Part shown: positions 46,575 to 57,943 of the stretch, piece after piece
Position numbering within the stretch: position 1 is the first letter of the stretch
Layout: the number at the start of each line of letters is the position of its first letter
Position numbers and translations under genes: made by a program
Assembly (NCBI RefSeq): GCF_051622035.1
Contig: NC_135366.1
Coordinates: forward strand, 1,121,001-1,185,000
Source: Arctopsyche grandis
Lineage: Eukaryota > Arthropoda > Insecta > Trichoptera > Hydropsychidae
DNA: 64,000 nt
Reading direction: 5' to 3'
Notes under the pieces: model-generated
Database searches by the model: none
The model's input: only the letters and a program-made list of their open reading frames with translations
What the model was told of the DNA's origin: nothing

Positions 46575-47730
46575 GGGCATTTTTCTTATATGTATTTCAA
46601 ATGTCTCTGGCTAAAATAATACTACAGTATATATTTTTCTATGAATTAAAATACATAGGCAATGGACATATGACAACAATAAATAGTAATATAATAATTA
46701 CTAGACAATCGTCTTGCTTCTATGATGGGATGGTACCTGCCGGCGGGGACAATACGACTTTTTTTAGTATGTCGTCCGAAATTTCTTCAAATCATACATT
46801 TTCAACAGTTTTTTTAACTCATAATTTGCCCCAGGGTGTTGTTTTTATTCCCTTTGCTTTATAATAGCTCATAAATATTCGATAGGTTGTAAGTCGGGGC
46901 TATTGTCTGCTCATTTTAGTGATGAATATCTACTTTCTCTTTGTATTTTTTTATTTGTAAAAAAAATAGCCGTCCAAACTTAATAAAATGCTATTAAAAT
47001 TGTTTGATGATATCAATCACTTATTTTAAATACAATAAAGATCATTTGTGCCCGATGATAATTTGCAAAATCGGCCTGAAATTTTGAAGTCGGTTGACTT
47101 TGAAAGATGTTGTTCAATAAAAGGCGGAAAAAAATAATACGAAAAACATCCCCAAATCATTTGGCCGCCCGGTTTTCAACTATTCTCGTAACACACTGAC
47201 AACTGAAATGTTCGTTCGGCTTTCTCCTCATCCAATTTATTCTGTCGGAATCGCCAAGATTAAACTTGCTCTCGTCAGTAAAGATTACATTCTCCCAATC
47301 AACTTAAGTCCAAATTTTGTGGAATTTTTCGCAGTAAAACCATCTTTTTCCATATAACTGCCATTAAAAAGGGTTTAGGGTCACTAAAATGACCAGACAA
47401 TAGTCCCGACTTACAACATATCGAATATTTACAGGCTATTATAAAGCAAAGGGAATAAAAACAACACCCTGGGGCAAATTATGAGTTAAAAAAACTGTTG
47501 GAAATGTATGGTTTGCAAAAATTTCGGATGACATACTAAAAAAAGTCGTATTGTCCCCGCCGGCAGGTACCATCCCATCATAGAAGCAAGACGATTGTCT
47601 AGTAATTATTATATTACTATTTATTGTTGTCATATGTCCATTGCCTATGTATTTTAATTCATAGAAAAATATATACTGTAATATTATTTTAGCTAGAGAC
47701 ATTTTAAATACATATAAGAAAAATGTTCAA
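46575..47730 (-). pseudogene. Tc1/mariner element, self-inverted (snapback) copy
   Basis: Arms of about 345 bp, 46575-46921 and 47381-47730, are inverted copies at well over 90 percent identity, around a 460-base centre. On the minus strand the centre reads VDWENVIFTDESKFNL and then RRKPNEHFS, the Tc1 region with the first catalytic Asp. It runs on into the left arm, which carries NSPDLQPIEYL with the catalytic Glu. The right arm repeats the same C terminus (NSPDLQHIEYL) in reverse. The N-terminal DNA-binding half is missing and stops occur (for example after ENRAAK), so it is dead. Frames in the arms (46565-46864 plus, 47439-47702 minus) are non-transposase frames of the inverted copies. Confidence 0.85.
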
Positions 47731-48149
47731 TTTGCTTAAAATGAATATATACCAGTCAAATTAGTGGTTTTGTGGAACCATACTGAAACCTCGTTTATGT
47801 GACGTCACGTCTGTTGAACAATGGCGACCATACGTCTCAAGTGATGAAGAATGATTATTTGACAATCCAGCCAATACTGCGAGATATATAATGTATTTTA
47901 TTGTTCAAAATAATACTTTATGTGTTAATTAACATATCTGGTTACTTACGAGTATATATTATATGAGTAAATATTAAAATCTGCATTTAAGGTCGAAAAC
48001 TCGATTGCCAAATTCGCGAAAAAGCTGCCACCGTGTACAGGGCTTGTTCGCTATATTTATTGCCGCGGGCAAACGGTTAATAACTCCCTGGCCAGACTGT
48101 CAGACTCAAGTTTTTCTTTGTATTTTGAGCTCGCTGAGCTTGACTCTGT
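47731..48149. other. Intronic spacer, nothing recognised
   Basis: No repeat similarity noticed. It may include the 3' end of the adjoining LINE. Confidence 0.3.
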
Positions 48150-49290
48150 ATTTAGTGACTGTTGTTATTCTCGTATCCTGATGTATCATGTCCAGTATAA
48201 TTCTCAGGACTTTGTTCTGGAACCTTTGGATTATTTCCACGTTTGTTTTGCTCGCTGACCCCCCATTGCTGTATCCCATACATCCATATTGGTTTGAGGA
48301 TGGCCTTGTAAATTAAGAGTTTGTTCTCCGCGGTCATTTTTCCAATTGGCCAGTAGTGCTCCCTGAGCTCTCGACGTTAAGCTGCTAACTTTTTGTCCAG
48401 TTGTGTTTCTTCCAAGTCAACCTGCGGTCCATGTACGTGCCCAGGTATCTTGCCTCGTCTACCCGTGGGATCACTGCGTTGTTCAGCTTTATTGGAGGAA
48501 AATTCTTCGTCCTCCGTGTGAAGGTTTACATGGGCACTCTCTGCCCGCACTCTCCATATCTGTAGCCACTGTTGGATTCAGTTGAGGTTTTCTTGCAAGT
48601 AGGATGAGGCGATTTTCGGGTCTTTGTGCGAGGCCATCGCTACTGTGTCGTCAGCAAAGGTCGCAGTGGTCATTTTGGTTCCTTGTTGGTAGGTCTGCTG
48701 TATATATAAGACTTGATCGCGCATACTGTTGATTCAGCATTCTGATATTTTACTTGAAAGTATCTTTCTTTCAGGTATGACTTCAGTATTAAATATATAT
48801 TGTATGGCAGACTCTTTTTGAGTTTGTATTGCAACCTAGTGTGCCAGACCTTGTCGAAAGCTTGGCTAATGTCTAGAAAGGCGGCCGAACAGTATTTCTT
48901 CTCATCTAGGCTTAGGCTTATTTTGTTCGCCACATGGTGGACTTGTTCAACAGTTCCGTGCTCTTGCAAGAAACCAAATTGATGACTAGGAATTACTTCT
49001 TGTTTTTCGAGGATTGGCCTTATTCTGAGTAGTAACAGTTTTTCAAATACTTTAGATAGTCAAATACTTTAGATAGGAGGCTTTTTAGGCCTGTATGATT
49101 TTACCTCTTGTGGATCCTTTCCTAGTTTTGGTATGAAAATTACTTGGGCTATTTTCCATTTTTGTGGAAAATAGCTCAATTCCAATTCCTCGATTCCAAT
49201 ACTCACTTTTGACACGGCAATACTAGATTTTGAGTTAACGACTGCAAAAGCCAAAAATCTGTAAAAATCGCGCATTTTTTCAAACGCTTA
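48150..49290 (-). pseudogene. Jockey-like LINE reverse transcriptase remnant
   Basis: Three consecutive minus-strand pieces follow reverse transcriptase order: QKWKIAQVIFIPKLGKDPQE with SYRP (49070-49275), AAFLDISQAFDKVWHTRL with LPYNIYLILKSYL (48670-48969), and LLIYKAILKPIWMYGIQQWG (48152-48337). Frameshifts and stops separate them and the YADD box is not intact. This is an old, inactive copy lying antisense to the REF transcript. Confidence 0.85.
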
Positions 49291-49783
49291 AATCTCATAA
49301 ACGAAAGCAAACCAACAAATCATTGTAATATTCGGTTTGTCTAATATAATTAGTCGTCGCTCTGGTAATTTTTTTTATTGCTTAGTGTAATTATCTGCAA
49401 TGTAGTTCCATCACCTTAATATCGGGGACTGATCCAGGAATTATCTTTAATATGAGATCTATCTTCCGACTCCCAAACTAAGGCCTTTCAACTGCATTTT
49501 TCATAGCATCAGTTCGATTTGGAGGATATAGAGTTTTGTTTTCTATACACTATTTTTCTTTGAGCTGCTTCAATGAGAACATGCATCTGCTTCTTCAAAT
49601 GTCAATGATCAATCTAAAGGTGTATTGGCGCTCGAAAGGCATGTAAGACTTACAGTCTTACAAGAGTACAGGAAGTGGTGGCCGACACAGTACTGATAAT
49701 ACGTGGTTAGACTTTCATCCACTTAATGAAGCCTCTTAATGTGCTTAGTCAGTTAAAAAACTCGAGGATACGGCGCTTGTATG

Positions 49784-50280
49784 GTTTGCCAATCATTTAA
49801 AAGTTGCCAACTCCCTTCAACAATACTCAATAAGGCTGCGTACATACATGAAACATTCGGTGGTGATGAATCGTTAGCATTTATCTTGTAGTTGGAAGTG
49901 CGGGCAACTTTCAGAGAAGCAAATGGCTGGTTTTGTACTAGTACGGCCTCTTGCAATGTTGAAATTCCTTCTGAAAGATGCCTCGGTAATCTCCGCATTA
50001 TGGATTCTTCGCATAAAAAATCTTCTGCATATCAGTTGAGGGCCAATTTTGCTTATATGGGTTCCCAATCATTTAAAAGTTGCCGACCCCCTTTAACAAT
50101 ACCCAATAAATAGGTTGCATATTTTTTGGTGCTGATAAATCGTTGGCAGATCCAAGCATTTATCTTATACTTGGCCAGTTTTGTACTAGTGCGGCCTCTT
50201 TTTGTGTTGTGTTGCAATTTTCATCTTAAAATATCTTCTGCCTGTCAAAACATTATCTTTGAACTGGTTGGGGTATTCAA
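49784..50280. repeat. Diverged tandem duplication, about 280-bp unit
   Basis: Segments beginning CCAATCATTTAAAAGTTGCC at 49790 and 50067 are followed by matching blocks (AACAATACTCAATAA / AACAATACCCAATAA; GGTTTTGTACTAGTACGGCC / AGTTTTGTACTAGTGCGGCC; AAAAATCTTCTGC / AAATATCTTCTGC). The origin is unknown. No frame spans both units. Confidence 0.65.
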
Positions 50281-50397
50281 ATGTAGGATAAAATTGTCGG
50301 ATAGGATCAAATTTGTACATAGTTCATGGAGAGGTTAAATTTAGCTACTGAAAATTTTGATACTTTTGCTTAATTCTTCGTTTATTAATGGTTTCAG

Positions 50398-50619
50398 GTA
50401 CCGCTGATGTTGTTTTTGAACGACGTGCGGATGCTGTGAAAGCGATGAAGCAATATAACGGTGTGCCGCTCGACGGCCGCGCCATGAACATTCAGTTGGC
50501 GACGTCAGACATCGGAGGAGCCCTGGGAGGCGGCCGAGTGGGCGTAGCAAATCGTCAAGGCGGCGTTGAGAGAAATGGCCGAAGCCCACAGCAACGCTCA
50601 AGACCCCCACCTCCAAGAC
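50398..50619 (+). CDS. Ref1: REF/Aly exon 3 (second half of the RRM and linker)
   Basis: It completes Gly163 and encodes to about residue 237. [20 protein letters not shown] is the RNP1-bearing strand and second helix, and [17 protein letters not shown] closes the RRM. A Gly/Arg and Pro-rich linker follows. The acceptor is GGTTTCAG|GTACC and the donor is AAGAC|GTAAGA, phase 1. Confidence 0.95.
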
Positions 50620-50696
50620 GTAAGAATTGAAATTGAAACTTTTATTTTAAGTTTGGATGGGTTTTGTATTGATTGTTTTTATACGGCGTGTTTCAG

Positions 50697-50845
50697 AGAG
50701 TCGCGGTGCTGGTGCTGGTGGTGGAAGACAAGCGAGAGGAGGTGGTCGGCGCGGTGGTGGAGGTGGTGGCCGACAACGCCCACCCCCACCCACCGCCGAA
50801 CAGTTGGATGCGGAACTCGACGCTTACGTTAAAGAAATAAAGTGA
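50697..50845 (+). CDS. Ref1: REF/Aly exon 4 (RGG arm and REF-C box)
   Basis: It follows a 77-base intron (acceptor GTTTCAG). It encodes a Gly/Arg-rich arm and the C-terminal REF-C box TAEQLDAELDAYVKEIK, the second UAP56-binding motif, then TGA at 50843-50845. Confidence 0.95.
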
Positions 50846-51510
50846 TCTTTTGATTAAGTCTCGTATGCAAATAAGACATTTTTGAGATAGCTATATTTTT
50901 AGGTTTGTTTTGAAGAAAAAGAAAAAAGCTAGTTGTAAGGAAGGCATTTTGTGAGTCGTTAACGATAGGGTTTTAGCTGAAGATTAATAATGCATTGTGA
51001 ATTTTGTGTTACTTTTATGAAAGAAAACACAGTGGCTCTTTTTTGTTTTTTTGTCAAAACAGTTCATATTTATTTAACGATGACACTTTACTCACAGCAC
51101 TGTTGAATTGTCTGAATTGAAGCAAAATTAATTAGTTGTAAATTGTCACTGTGGTCACGTGTTTTGATTGATTTTAAAAGTAACGACTTTACTTTAATTT
51201 TTTATCCATTCAACTTTGGATGCCATGGATACACATATGTTGTTGTTTTCATTTTGCAACATTTTTTTTCTGTATTATTTAGTCACTGTGTTTGTTTTGA
51301 TGTTTTTGTATATGAATAGTACTTATTGTATTCCTTTCTGTACTATTTTTGATCGTTGTGTGACATCCTCGTCGGATTAAAAAAGTTAGATCGCGAGAAT
51401 GTCATTCAATGGTGATCAGTAAATAGACATTTTGTAATCACATTTGATTTAAAGAAAGTGTTATATCTTCATTGCTGAAAATTGGCAATAAATCTATGAA
51501 TATACAATGT
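50846..51510 (+). other. REF/Aly 3' UTR (probable)
   Basis: T-rich sequence free of recognised repeats downstream of the stop. The first good polyadenylation signal is AATAAA at 51487-51492. A later AATAAA-like site is near 51709. Confidence 0.45.
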
Positions 51511-53840
51511 TTAAATCGTCAATATAGATTTGTTTATATTGTTATATCAGAACAAGTGATGTGACTAAATGAATAGTTATATATTGTGCAGTCAGCAAAG
51601 TAAAATGTTTAGAAAGTGATCTCATATATTTTTTTCATATTTAGAAAAAAATACAATTCTTTGTTCTTTGTATAATATTTCTTTCAAATTTTGCATTGAA
51701 GTTGTATAATAAAAAATTAAGGAGTGTATTTATAGAGATCTACATATTTCATATTTGATTTTCTTGGATCATAATTTTGTTCATCTGACGTTAATGTTGT
51801 TTTTCCTAGGAGTTAATGTTCAGAAATTGAAATGACTAATTTTAAGAAGTAAGGACTAATATAGCGAAAGTTAAGAATAATCGAAGTTTTATTGTTACCC
51901 TTTTTTCAATCCCGAATTAAATTTATTAAATAAATTTATATCCTTCAGTAATTTCCTGTCAAAATTCCTCCCCATAGCAGTCTGGTAAAAAATGATGACA
52001 ACAGTTTAATGATTATGCATTTATTTTAATGTTTTATTTACAAGCGCTTGCGTCACTAGCAATAGTTAGTTTGTTAATAATAATAATACAAATTAAAAAC
52101 ATCGAATATACAATAATAATACAACGCATAAAACACCAATAGTATCTTTAGTACATATATGTATATTCAACACATTTAGAAAGCGGGAAAAATATATAAC
52201 TCTTCTTAACATTTATCAAGTTATATATGTATGCATATATGTGTATATTATAATAATAATATTTTATTTTGCAACATTGCTTTACAAAATACACATTTAT
52301 ATAGTTTAAAAATGAGTAAGTCGTAGTAGTTTATTATATATATATATATATTATAATTATAAATATTTTCAACTCACAATAATTTCTATTCATACGTTAA
52401 AAAAATTTATTATCATTTAATATAATATTTACTTTTTAATCGTAAATATATATATGTATGTATAATGGACTCTGATATGTCCTGTTAAAAATTAATTTGG
52501 ATATAATTGGATATATATAAATTTATATATGTATTAAATGTATGTGCATCTTGCATAATACATTTCTAATAATATGAGTATTATCTAAAAACTTTTAAAT
52601 TATAATGCGGTGAAATTATATAGTTTTATTGAGATCTGCACTGTTTTGAAATGTCAACGTTTAGATTTTTAACAGATTAATGTGTGACAACAGTTGAAAG
52701 TCCGGTATTCTGGGCTCGGGAATCCGGTCTTACAATTGTTATTTACATTAATTTTATTCACAAAACATTGCGAAAGTAGCGAATTTGTTCCGAATCATAA
52801 TTTCATAGTGACAATACTTCTTCAGTGGGGAATGAGCATATTTGCCGATGACATGTTAGCTTGCTGTTTGTTTTATAATTATATTTTTTATATACAAACT
52901 GAAGGAATTTCAATGAAAAAAATAAATAGAAATGGCACATTTATAATACATATGTTAAAACTGACAATTCTAACAGTTCGAATTGTTTTTTTTATTATTA
53001 TTTTTTAATAAAAGAATTTAATTGTAATTCATTAGTAGTAATGTAACATTTAAAATGTTTATATATGCATATATATGTATGTGTGTTATATATATATTAT
53101 GATTATTCGTTGTCTTATTTGGTAATATATTATGCGTTATGTGGCTAAATTTTTATACAATATAATATTTCATAATAATTTGTGGACTGGATTAATGATA
53201 AATACATAAAAAATGCAACCTTTTCATGCATTTAATATAATTATATATATATATTTATTTAATATTTACATAAAGATTTTATTTTTAATAATAAAAGATA
53301 TGTATATAAAGACGTTTAACAATTCTCTTTACAATAGAGAATAAAGTATATTTTGTGATATAATATCTAAATTGAAGATTAACTACAATAAATTACAATT
53401 TCATTATTATTATTTACATAGTTTTTTTTTAACATTTATAATAACAACATATAGCTTATATAGGTATTTTTTTTAATACTATAAATGTATGATAATTCTC
53501 ATTATTGATTGGTGTTGGTTTTTTTTTATAATAAATTTTTCATGTATTGTTTTGTTAAACGTGTTTAGAATAATATTGAAAGTTAAAGAACATTGTATGT
53601 TAATTAGTAGTCAGTTTATGCAATACTCTTTGTATATAATGACTAGCAACATACATACATACATACATTCTTATGCAAATGGGGATCTTTAAATTTGAAT
53701 ATTATAATAAATTATTAAAAAATAATGTTTTTCATATGTACATATATAATTATCACTAACCGCTGAAATTTTTCAAAGTCTTACGTAAAAAATGGAAGTG
53801 TTTTTGTTTCACGTCTTTCATATATTTTAATGATTTGCTT
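51511..53840. other. Intergenic DNA between the converging REF and 5-HT1 genes
   Basis: Very AT-rich, with (AT)n and ATAC microsatellites (52334-52350, 53240-53255, 53648-53668). No gene was recognised. The part next to 53840 is presumably the 3' UTR of the receptor (minus), and short AATAAA/TTTATT motifs are too frequent to choose a site. Confidence 0.4.
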
Positions 53841-54329
53841 TTAGTATTTTTTCTGTCTCCGTCTCCGATGCCTGCCGAAGAGGATGCGAGCAAACGCCTG
53901 CCGGAAGTCGGGGCTGAAGATGGTGTAGATGACGGGGTTCAGCGTGGAGTTAAAGTACCCCAGCCACAGGAAGAAGCTGGCCATGTAGTCGTTGATTTCG
54001 CAGTCTTGGCATATGGGCATCACTAATGCCATTATGAAGAACGGCAGCCAGCAGACGACGAATGCGCCGGTGATGATGGCCAAAGTCTTGGCCGCTTTTC
54101 GCTCTCGTTTCGCCTCCAACGACTCTTTCTTGTCCCTGGCCGGAGTTATGGCCGCTTGCGATTCCACAGTCGGAGCAGACCGTTCGCTCGCTGCGTTTGC
54201 GATTGCACTTTTGCTCAATATCTCTATTCGGCTTATGTCGCTCATGTGACTCTGGTGACTCGTTGAACCGTTGTTGGTGGTCGTGGCCGTTGAAGACTTT
54301 TCCGGGGACACGTTAGTTGAACCTTCCAC
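53841..54329 (-). CDS. 5-HT1A: 5-HT1-type serotonin receptor, last exon (ICL3 end, TM6, TM7, tail)
   Basis: The gene encodes a class A amine receptor; 5-HT1 receptors couple to Gi/o and lower cAMP in neurons (family knowledge). This exon gives 162 residues after acceptor CAACAG|GTGGAA, phase 0. It starts with a Ser/Thr-rich end of the third loop, then [20 protein letters not shown] (TM6 with the CWLP toggle) and [19 protein letters not shown] (TM7, NPxxY form NPVIY). The short basic tail [20 protein letters not shown] ends at a stop at 53841-53843. The coding exons upstream are 56785-57397 and 60796-60905. TM6-TM7 are close to fly 5-HT1A/1B as I recall them; the choice between these paralogues is not settled. 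Confidence 0.92.
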   Translation of the reverse strand: MEGSTNVSPEKSSTATTTNNGSTSHQSHMSDISRIEILSKSAIANAASERSAPTVESQAAITPARDKKESLEAKRERKAAKTLAIITGAFVVCWLPFFIMALVMPICQDCEINDYMASFFLWLGYFNSTLNPVIYTIFSPDFRQAFARILFGRHRRRRQKKY

Positions 54330-54465
54330 CTGTTGATCATTTATTAGTATTAAAATTGTGTAAATTTTCATTTATATCAAGCTTGGACATTGAACCTTGA
54401 AAGTCCAATGCATTCAAAAAAATATGAAATGTATGTATGCTTGGCATAACGAGGAAAGACAGAGA

Positions 54466-55395
54466 GGATAGACTGGTGGTTAGCATATAATGCTTTGAAC
54501 AGAGTGGTCACGGGTTCAAATCTCACTGGTTTCTGCTGGCCAGACCTTGGATTTGTGACTCCAGGTCGATCGTTTCCTATCAGAGTTTACCAATCTATCT
54601 GATTTTCATTGAAACGGTTCCAACAAATTGGCAACCTTACCCATTTTCTCGCAAATTTCGAATTTTGCTGAATTGTATTAAAAGCATGAAAAATGTTTTG
54701 TGTTGTCTATGAAATTGCGTTGAAGAGTCCTGCACTCCTATGTTTGGTCGGTGTTGCTGTACGGATGCGAAACGTGGACGCTGTTAGTGGCATCCATGAA
54801 CAGGATAGAGTCCTTTGAAATGTGATGTTACCGAAGGATGCTAAAAATCTCGTGGAAGGAGCATGTAAGAAACGAAACAGTCCTCCAGCTTCTTCATAAA
54901 AAGAGAGAGCTTCTTGACACGGTGAAGCGCCGTAAGATGGAATACTTTGGCCACATTATTCGCGGCTCCAAATATCGCCTTCTACAAACAATCATAGAAG
55001 GCAAACGGTGGCTTGGGAGAAAGAAGCTCTCTTGGCTCCGGAACATCAGGACATGGATGGGACTCGGTCTCGAAAAGTTCGGCTTGCCCATGATAGGGAA
55101 GAATTCGCACGGGCCATAAACGATGTCTGCCCATGGTAGTCGCCTACGTCCGAATACGGATTCGGCATTGGAAGATGAAGAATAAGAAATAAATGCTGGA
55201 AATTTACAAATCTGACCATTAATGTATCTGTGAATGTTAATTGATATGTATTTACTGTCTCTGTGGGTGTTATTTGATATGTATTTACTTTGTATAATGC
55301 TTGTATCAAATGTACAATGTTTCTGGCCAGGAAGGCGCATTGAAGTTACCTGTTAGGCCTCCCTGGTATAGATTAAATAATATATACGTGGGTGA
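54466..55395 (+). mobile_element. SINE-1 interrupted by a LINE fragment
   Basis: The left part 54466-54690 has the head (TAGACTGGTGGTTAGCATAT), B box GGTTCAAATCT (54513-54523) and body. The right part 55197-55395 has the 3' segment with hairpin CCAGG..CCTGG (55326-55368). The uninterrupted order is seen at 30460-30520 (TGTATAAAATGCTGCAGATT). Confidence 0.75.
54705..55195 (+). pseudogene. Non-LTR retroelement C-terminal fragment (RTE/Cfdp2-type)
   Basis: The plus frame reads WKEHVRNETVLQLLHKKREL, then LDTVKRRKMEYFGHIIRGSK and YRLLQTIIEGK..RKKLSWLRNI. This is the widespread C-terminal block of insect and vertebrate endonuclease-reverse transcriptases. Upstream, LYGCETWTL-like sequence is frameshifted. 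It is inserted inside a SINE. Confidence 0.8.
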
Positions 55396-55789
55396 GAAGT
55401 ATGACAAGGGTTGTGGATGTAGTGGATAGAGTGAAGAGATTGAAATGACAATGGGCGGGCTGGAAGAATGAACGAAAGGTGGACAAAAGAAATGCTAGAA
55501 TGGCACCCGAGAGAATGCAAAAGGGTAAAGAGAAGACTGCAGGGAAGATAGGTAGACGAAATTAGGCAAATGTGTGGATTGAGATGTATGATTAACCCTT
55601 TGGGTGCTGACGTCTTTTCTGTTGAAAGCCCGCCGCGCTGAAATTTCGCGAACATTTCCAACTAGAATTATTTAGAAATCCAATAGAAAGCGGGTATAAA
55701 AAAATTGTAGCTAATCCAAACAAACCCTAGATCACTACCCTAGATAACTACCACCGAGGATTTCAAGTTTTATAAAGGTGTGTTATTAT

Positions 55790-55935
55790 TAGAGGTAGGA
55801 TAGTCACAGTGCTATCCATTGTTCCATTGTTGTAAATCCTTTGTAAAACAGGTTCGGCAAACCTTTAACAATGCATTTACAACCTTTGAACAATACGCGG
55901 CACCTTCTGGGTCTGGCAACTAGTTATTATTGTGA
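55790..55935 (-). repeat. Second copy of the 8.94-kb MITE-like repeat
   Basis: The reverse complement of 8936-9085 with about 10 percent divergence. Confidence 0.55.
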
Positions 55936-56784
55936 TAGTGTTGCAAGATATATTAGACTCTCTAATATAAAATCTTGCAACAATATAAAATAAACAAAAG
56001 AAGTATTATTGAATACGTTTTTCCAAAACTAGTTCCATCTTCTTCGTTGTTGTTAAAAAGGTAATGCTCACAATCTAAATGCCAAGCCACAATCTAAAAT
56101 ACTCGTCAGTTAAAGATTTCCATCGGGTAATTCTGCTATGGTTATAAATTCAGAAATTCCGGTGCAAACGAGTCTTTATAAACGTTGACCAATGAATGAC
56201 ACGGATTACAAGACCTATGCTCAATGCATATTTTTTCAATGCTACCTGGAAAGGCTTAGCGGGTAGTATTCTTGTTTATTTTTTACATACTCAAAAAACA
56301 ACGCCTATCGGCGTATAGACTTGTTGCCTGTTGTTCACCAATCACTAAGGGTTTTAATCAAAATATAGATTAGAGGAAGCGTATTAGAGAAGCCTTCATC
56401 CAGCAGTGTATGGCGAATGGCTGTAGATGATGATGATGATGTATGTTTGGAAAATAATATAAAACATTTTATTTCAGAATTGGGTTAAGACAATTTTTGC
56501 CATTAAAGTCGCGAATGCGGAATATTTGGCACTCGAGTTCTCGTTAATATGGTAGTTATCGTTAGTATGATGGACTTTTCGGCTGCCAGATGTTCCGAGA
56601 TTTTAGTGGCTTTTAGGCGAGCGCTTTGTGACCAATAATCACCGAACCGGGTTAAATATGTACTGAGAAGATCAAGATTAGATTTGAATACAATCTCTAC
56701 GACTATTCCGTCACGTATTAGATACATATGTGAAAGATTTTATCATTTGAGTGATTAAGTGTTGGAGTATGTTTTCCAAAATAC

Positions 56785-57397
56785 CTGTATTGCATTTTGG
56801 GTGTGGCTGCTCAAATTAGTAGTGGCTACCTTCTCCGAAATGGTGAAAGCGGTTGTTTTATGCTCGTGCCTCGGTTGAGATTCGTTCAGGTCATCTACTG
56901 TATCCACAGTCGTGGTGGACTGTCCTTCTGTCAATAGTAAAGATGCTGCTAATGTTTCTGCCTTCCGTGTTGATCTGCCTCTTTTCCCGTATCTTTTCAG
57001 ATTCAGAAATCTCTTCTTGACTGTGGAGTGCTTTTCACCGTTGACACCGACCGTCGCTTCAGCCTTGTCACCTTCCTTCTTGGCATTGTCTCCTTTGTGC
57101 TCGCGTCGCCTGTGTATCCTTTTCCTGGCCGTTTGGAATATCTTCCAATAGAGGACGAGGATGACGAGCAGGGGTACGTAGAACGTGGAGCATGTCGCGA
57201 AGATCTGGTACGAGACGTCTTGGCTGACGAGACAGCGCTGCTGCAGCGTGATGCGATCCAGATAGTCGGGATCCTTCCAGCCGAATTGCGGTGCCAAGGA
57301 TACTATTAACGCCACACTCCACACTAGGACTATCATTGTGAATATCCTTCTCTCGTTCCTTGTGTGTATGTAGTCCACGTTCGTTACCGCCCAGTAT
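56785..57397 (-). CDS. 5-HT1A: 5-HT1-type serotonin receptor, middle exon (DRY, TM4, TM5, ICL3)
   Basis: The first base completes the Arg of DRY, giving DRYWAVTNVDYIHTRNERR when joined to the 60.8-kb exon. Next come TM4 (IFTMIVLVWSVALIVSLAPQ), the second extracellular loop with Cys in QQRCLVSQD, and TM5 (IFATCSTFYVPLLVILVLYW). A long basic third loop of more than 110 residues follows (KRIHRRREHKG, then Ser/Thr-rich). The acceptor is TTTTCAG|ATAC, and the donor CAATACAG|GTATTT ends in phase 0. Sequence beyond the donor in the same frame is intron. Confidence 0.95.
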
Positions 57398-57531
57398 CTG
57401 AAAATTAAATAACCTCTGAATAACTTAGCATATAAATTGCATGTATGTAAATGTCTGTATAAACTCCAAGATCCTCCCACTGTGCAATGTTCCTACATAC
57501 ATAGTTGAGGAGATGCTACTAATAACAGTAA

Positions 57532-57780
57532 GGGCGAAATCACACAGCGTGGGATGTGGGACGTGGTTTTTTTTCAGATAGTTTTTAACATATAGAAAAA
57601 ATATGGCATTCATGGCACCATACCTGGTATCGTCTTTTCAAAACTAAACATTTGAGCTGTTTTTATCCTTGCTTGACAGTGATATATACCAAAACGACCC
57701 TTTGGATCATTTTCGGTAAAATTTTATGGGATACACTGTCATCGATCACTGTCAAGCAAGGATAAAATTACATATTACAT
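57532..57780. mobile_element. Harb-B MITE copy 3, right end lost
   Basis: It starts TAA then GGGCGAAATCACACAGCG (57532) and carries ATCCTTGCTTGACAGTGATA and its inverse ATCACTGTCAAGCAAGGATA. No GATTTCGCCC-type right end is present. Confidence 0.65.
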
Positions 57781-57943
57781 AAAATTACATATTACAATAT
57801 AACCGACATTAAACGATAAAATCGACTAAACGATAAAATCAAAAAAAAAGTTTTTTTCTTGACCTGGACCACTTTCATAATTATGGGCACATATGTATGT
57901 ACGTCAAAGCTAAACCACTACCAAAACGTACATACATACATAC

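Larger units (their letters stand above)
46266..50397 (+). other. REF/Aly intron 2 (4132 bp), transposon-rich
   Basis: It holds a self-inverted Tc1 copy (46575-47730), a Jockey-like LINE remnant on the opposite strand (48150-49290), part of the 61.2-kb foldback family (49270-49395) and a tandem duplication (49784-50280). Splice sites at both ends are intact, so transcription passes through the debris. Confidence 0.8.
54330..56784 (-). other. 5-HT1 receptor intron (2455 bp)
   Basis: It contains a SINE-1 interrupted by a LINE fragment (54466-55395), the second copy of the 8.94-kb MITE-like repeat (55790-55935), and otherwise unassigned AT-rich sequence (55936-56784). Confidence 0.7.

Noticed and set aside
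46565..47702. Two nearly identical 87-99-codon frames as a duplicated gene
   Set aside because: They lie in the arms of the inverted Tc1 copy and are not the transposase frame.
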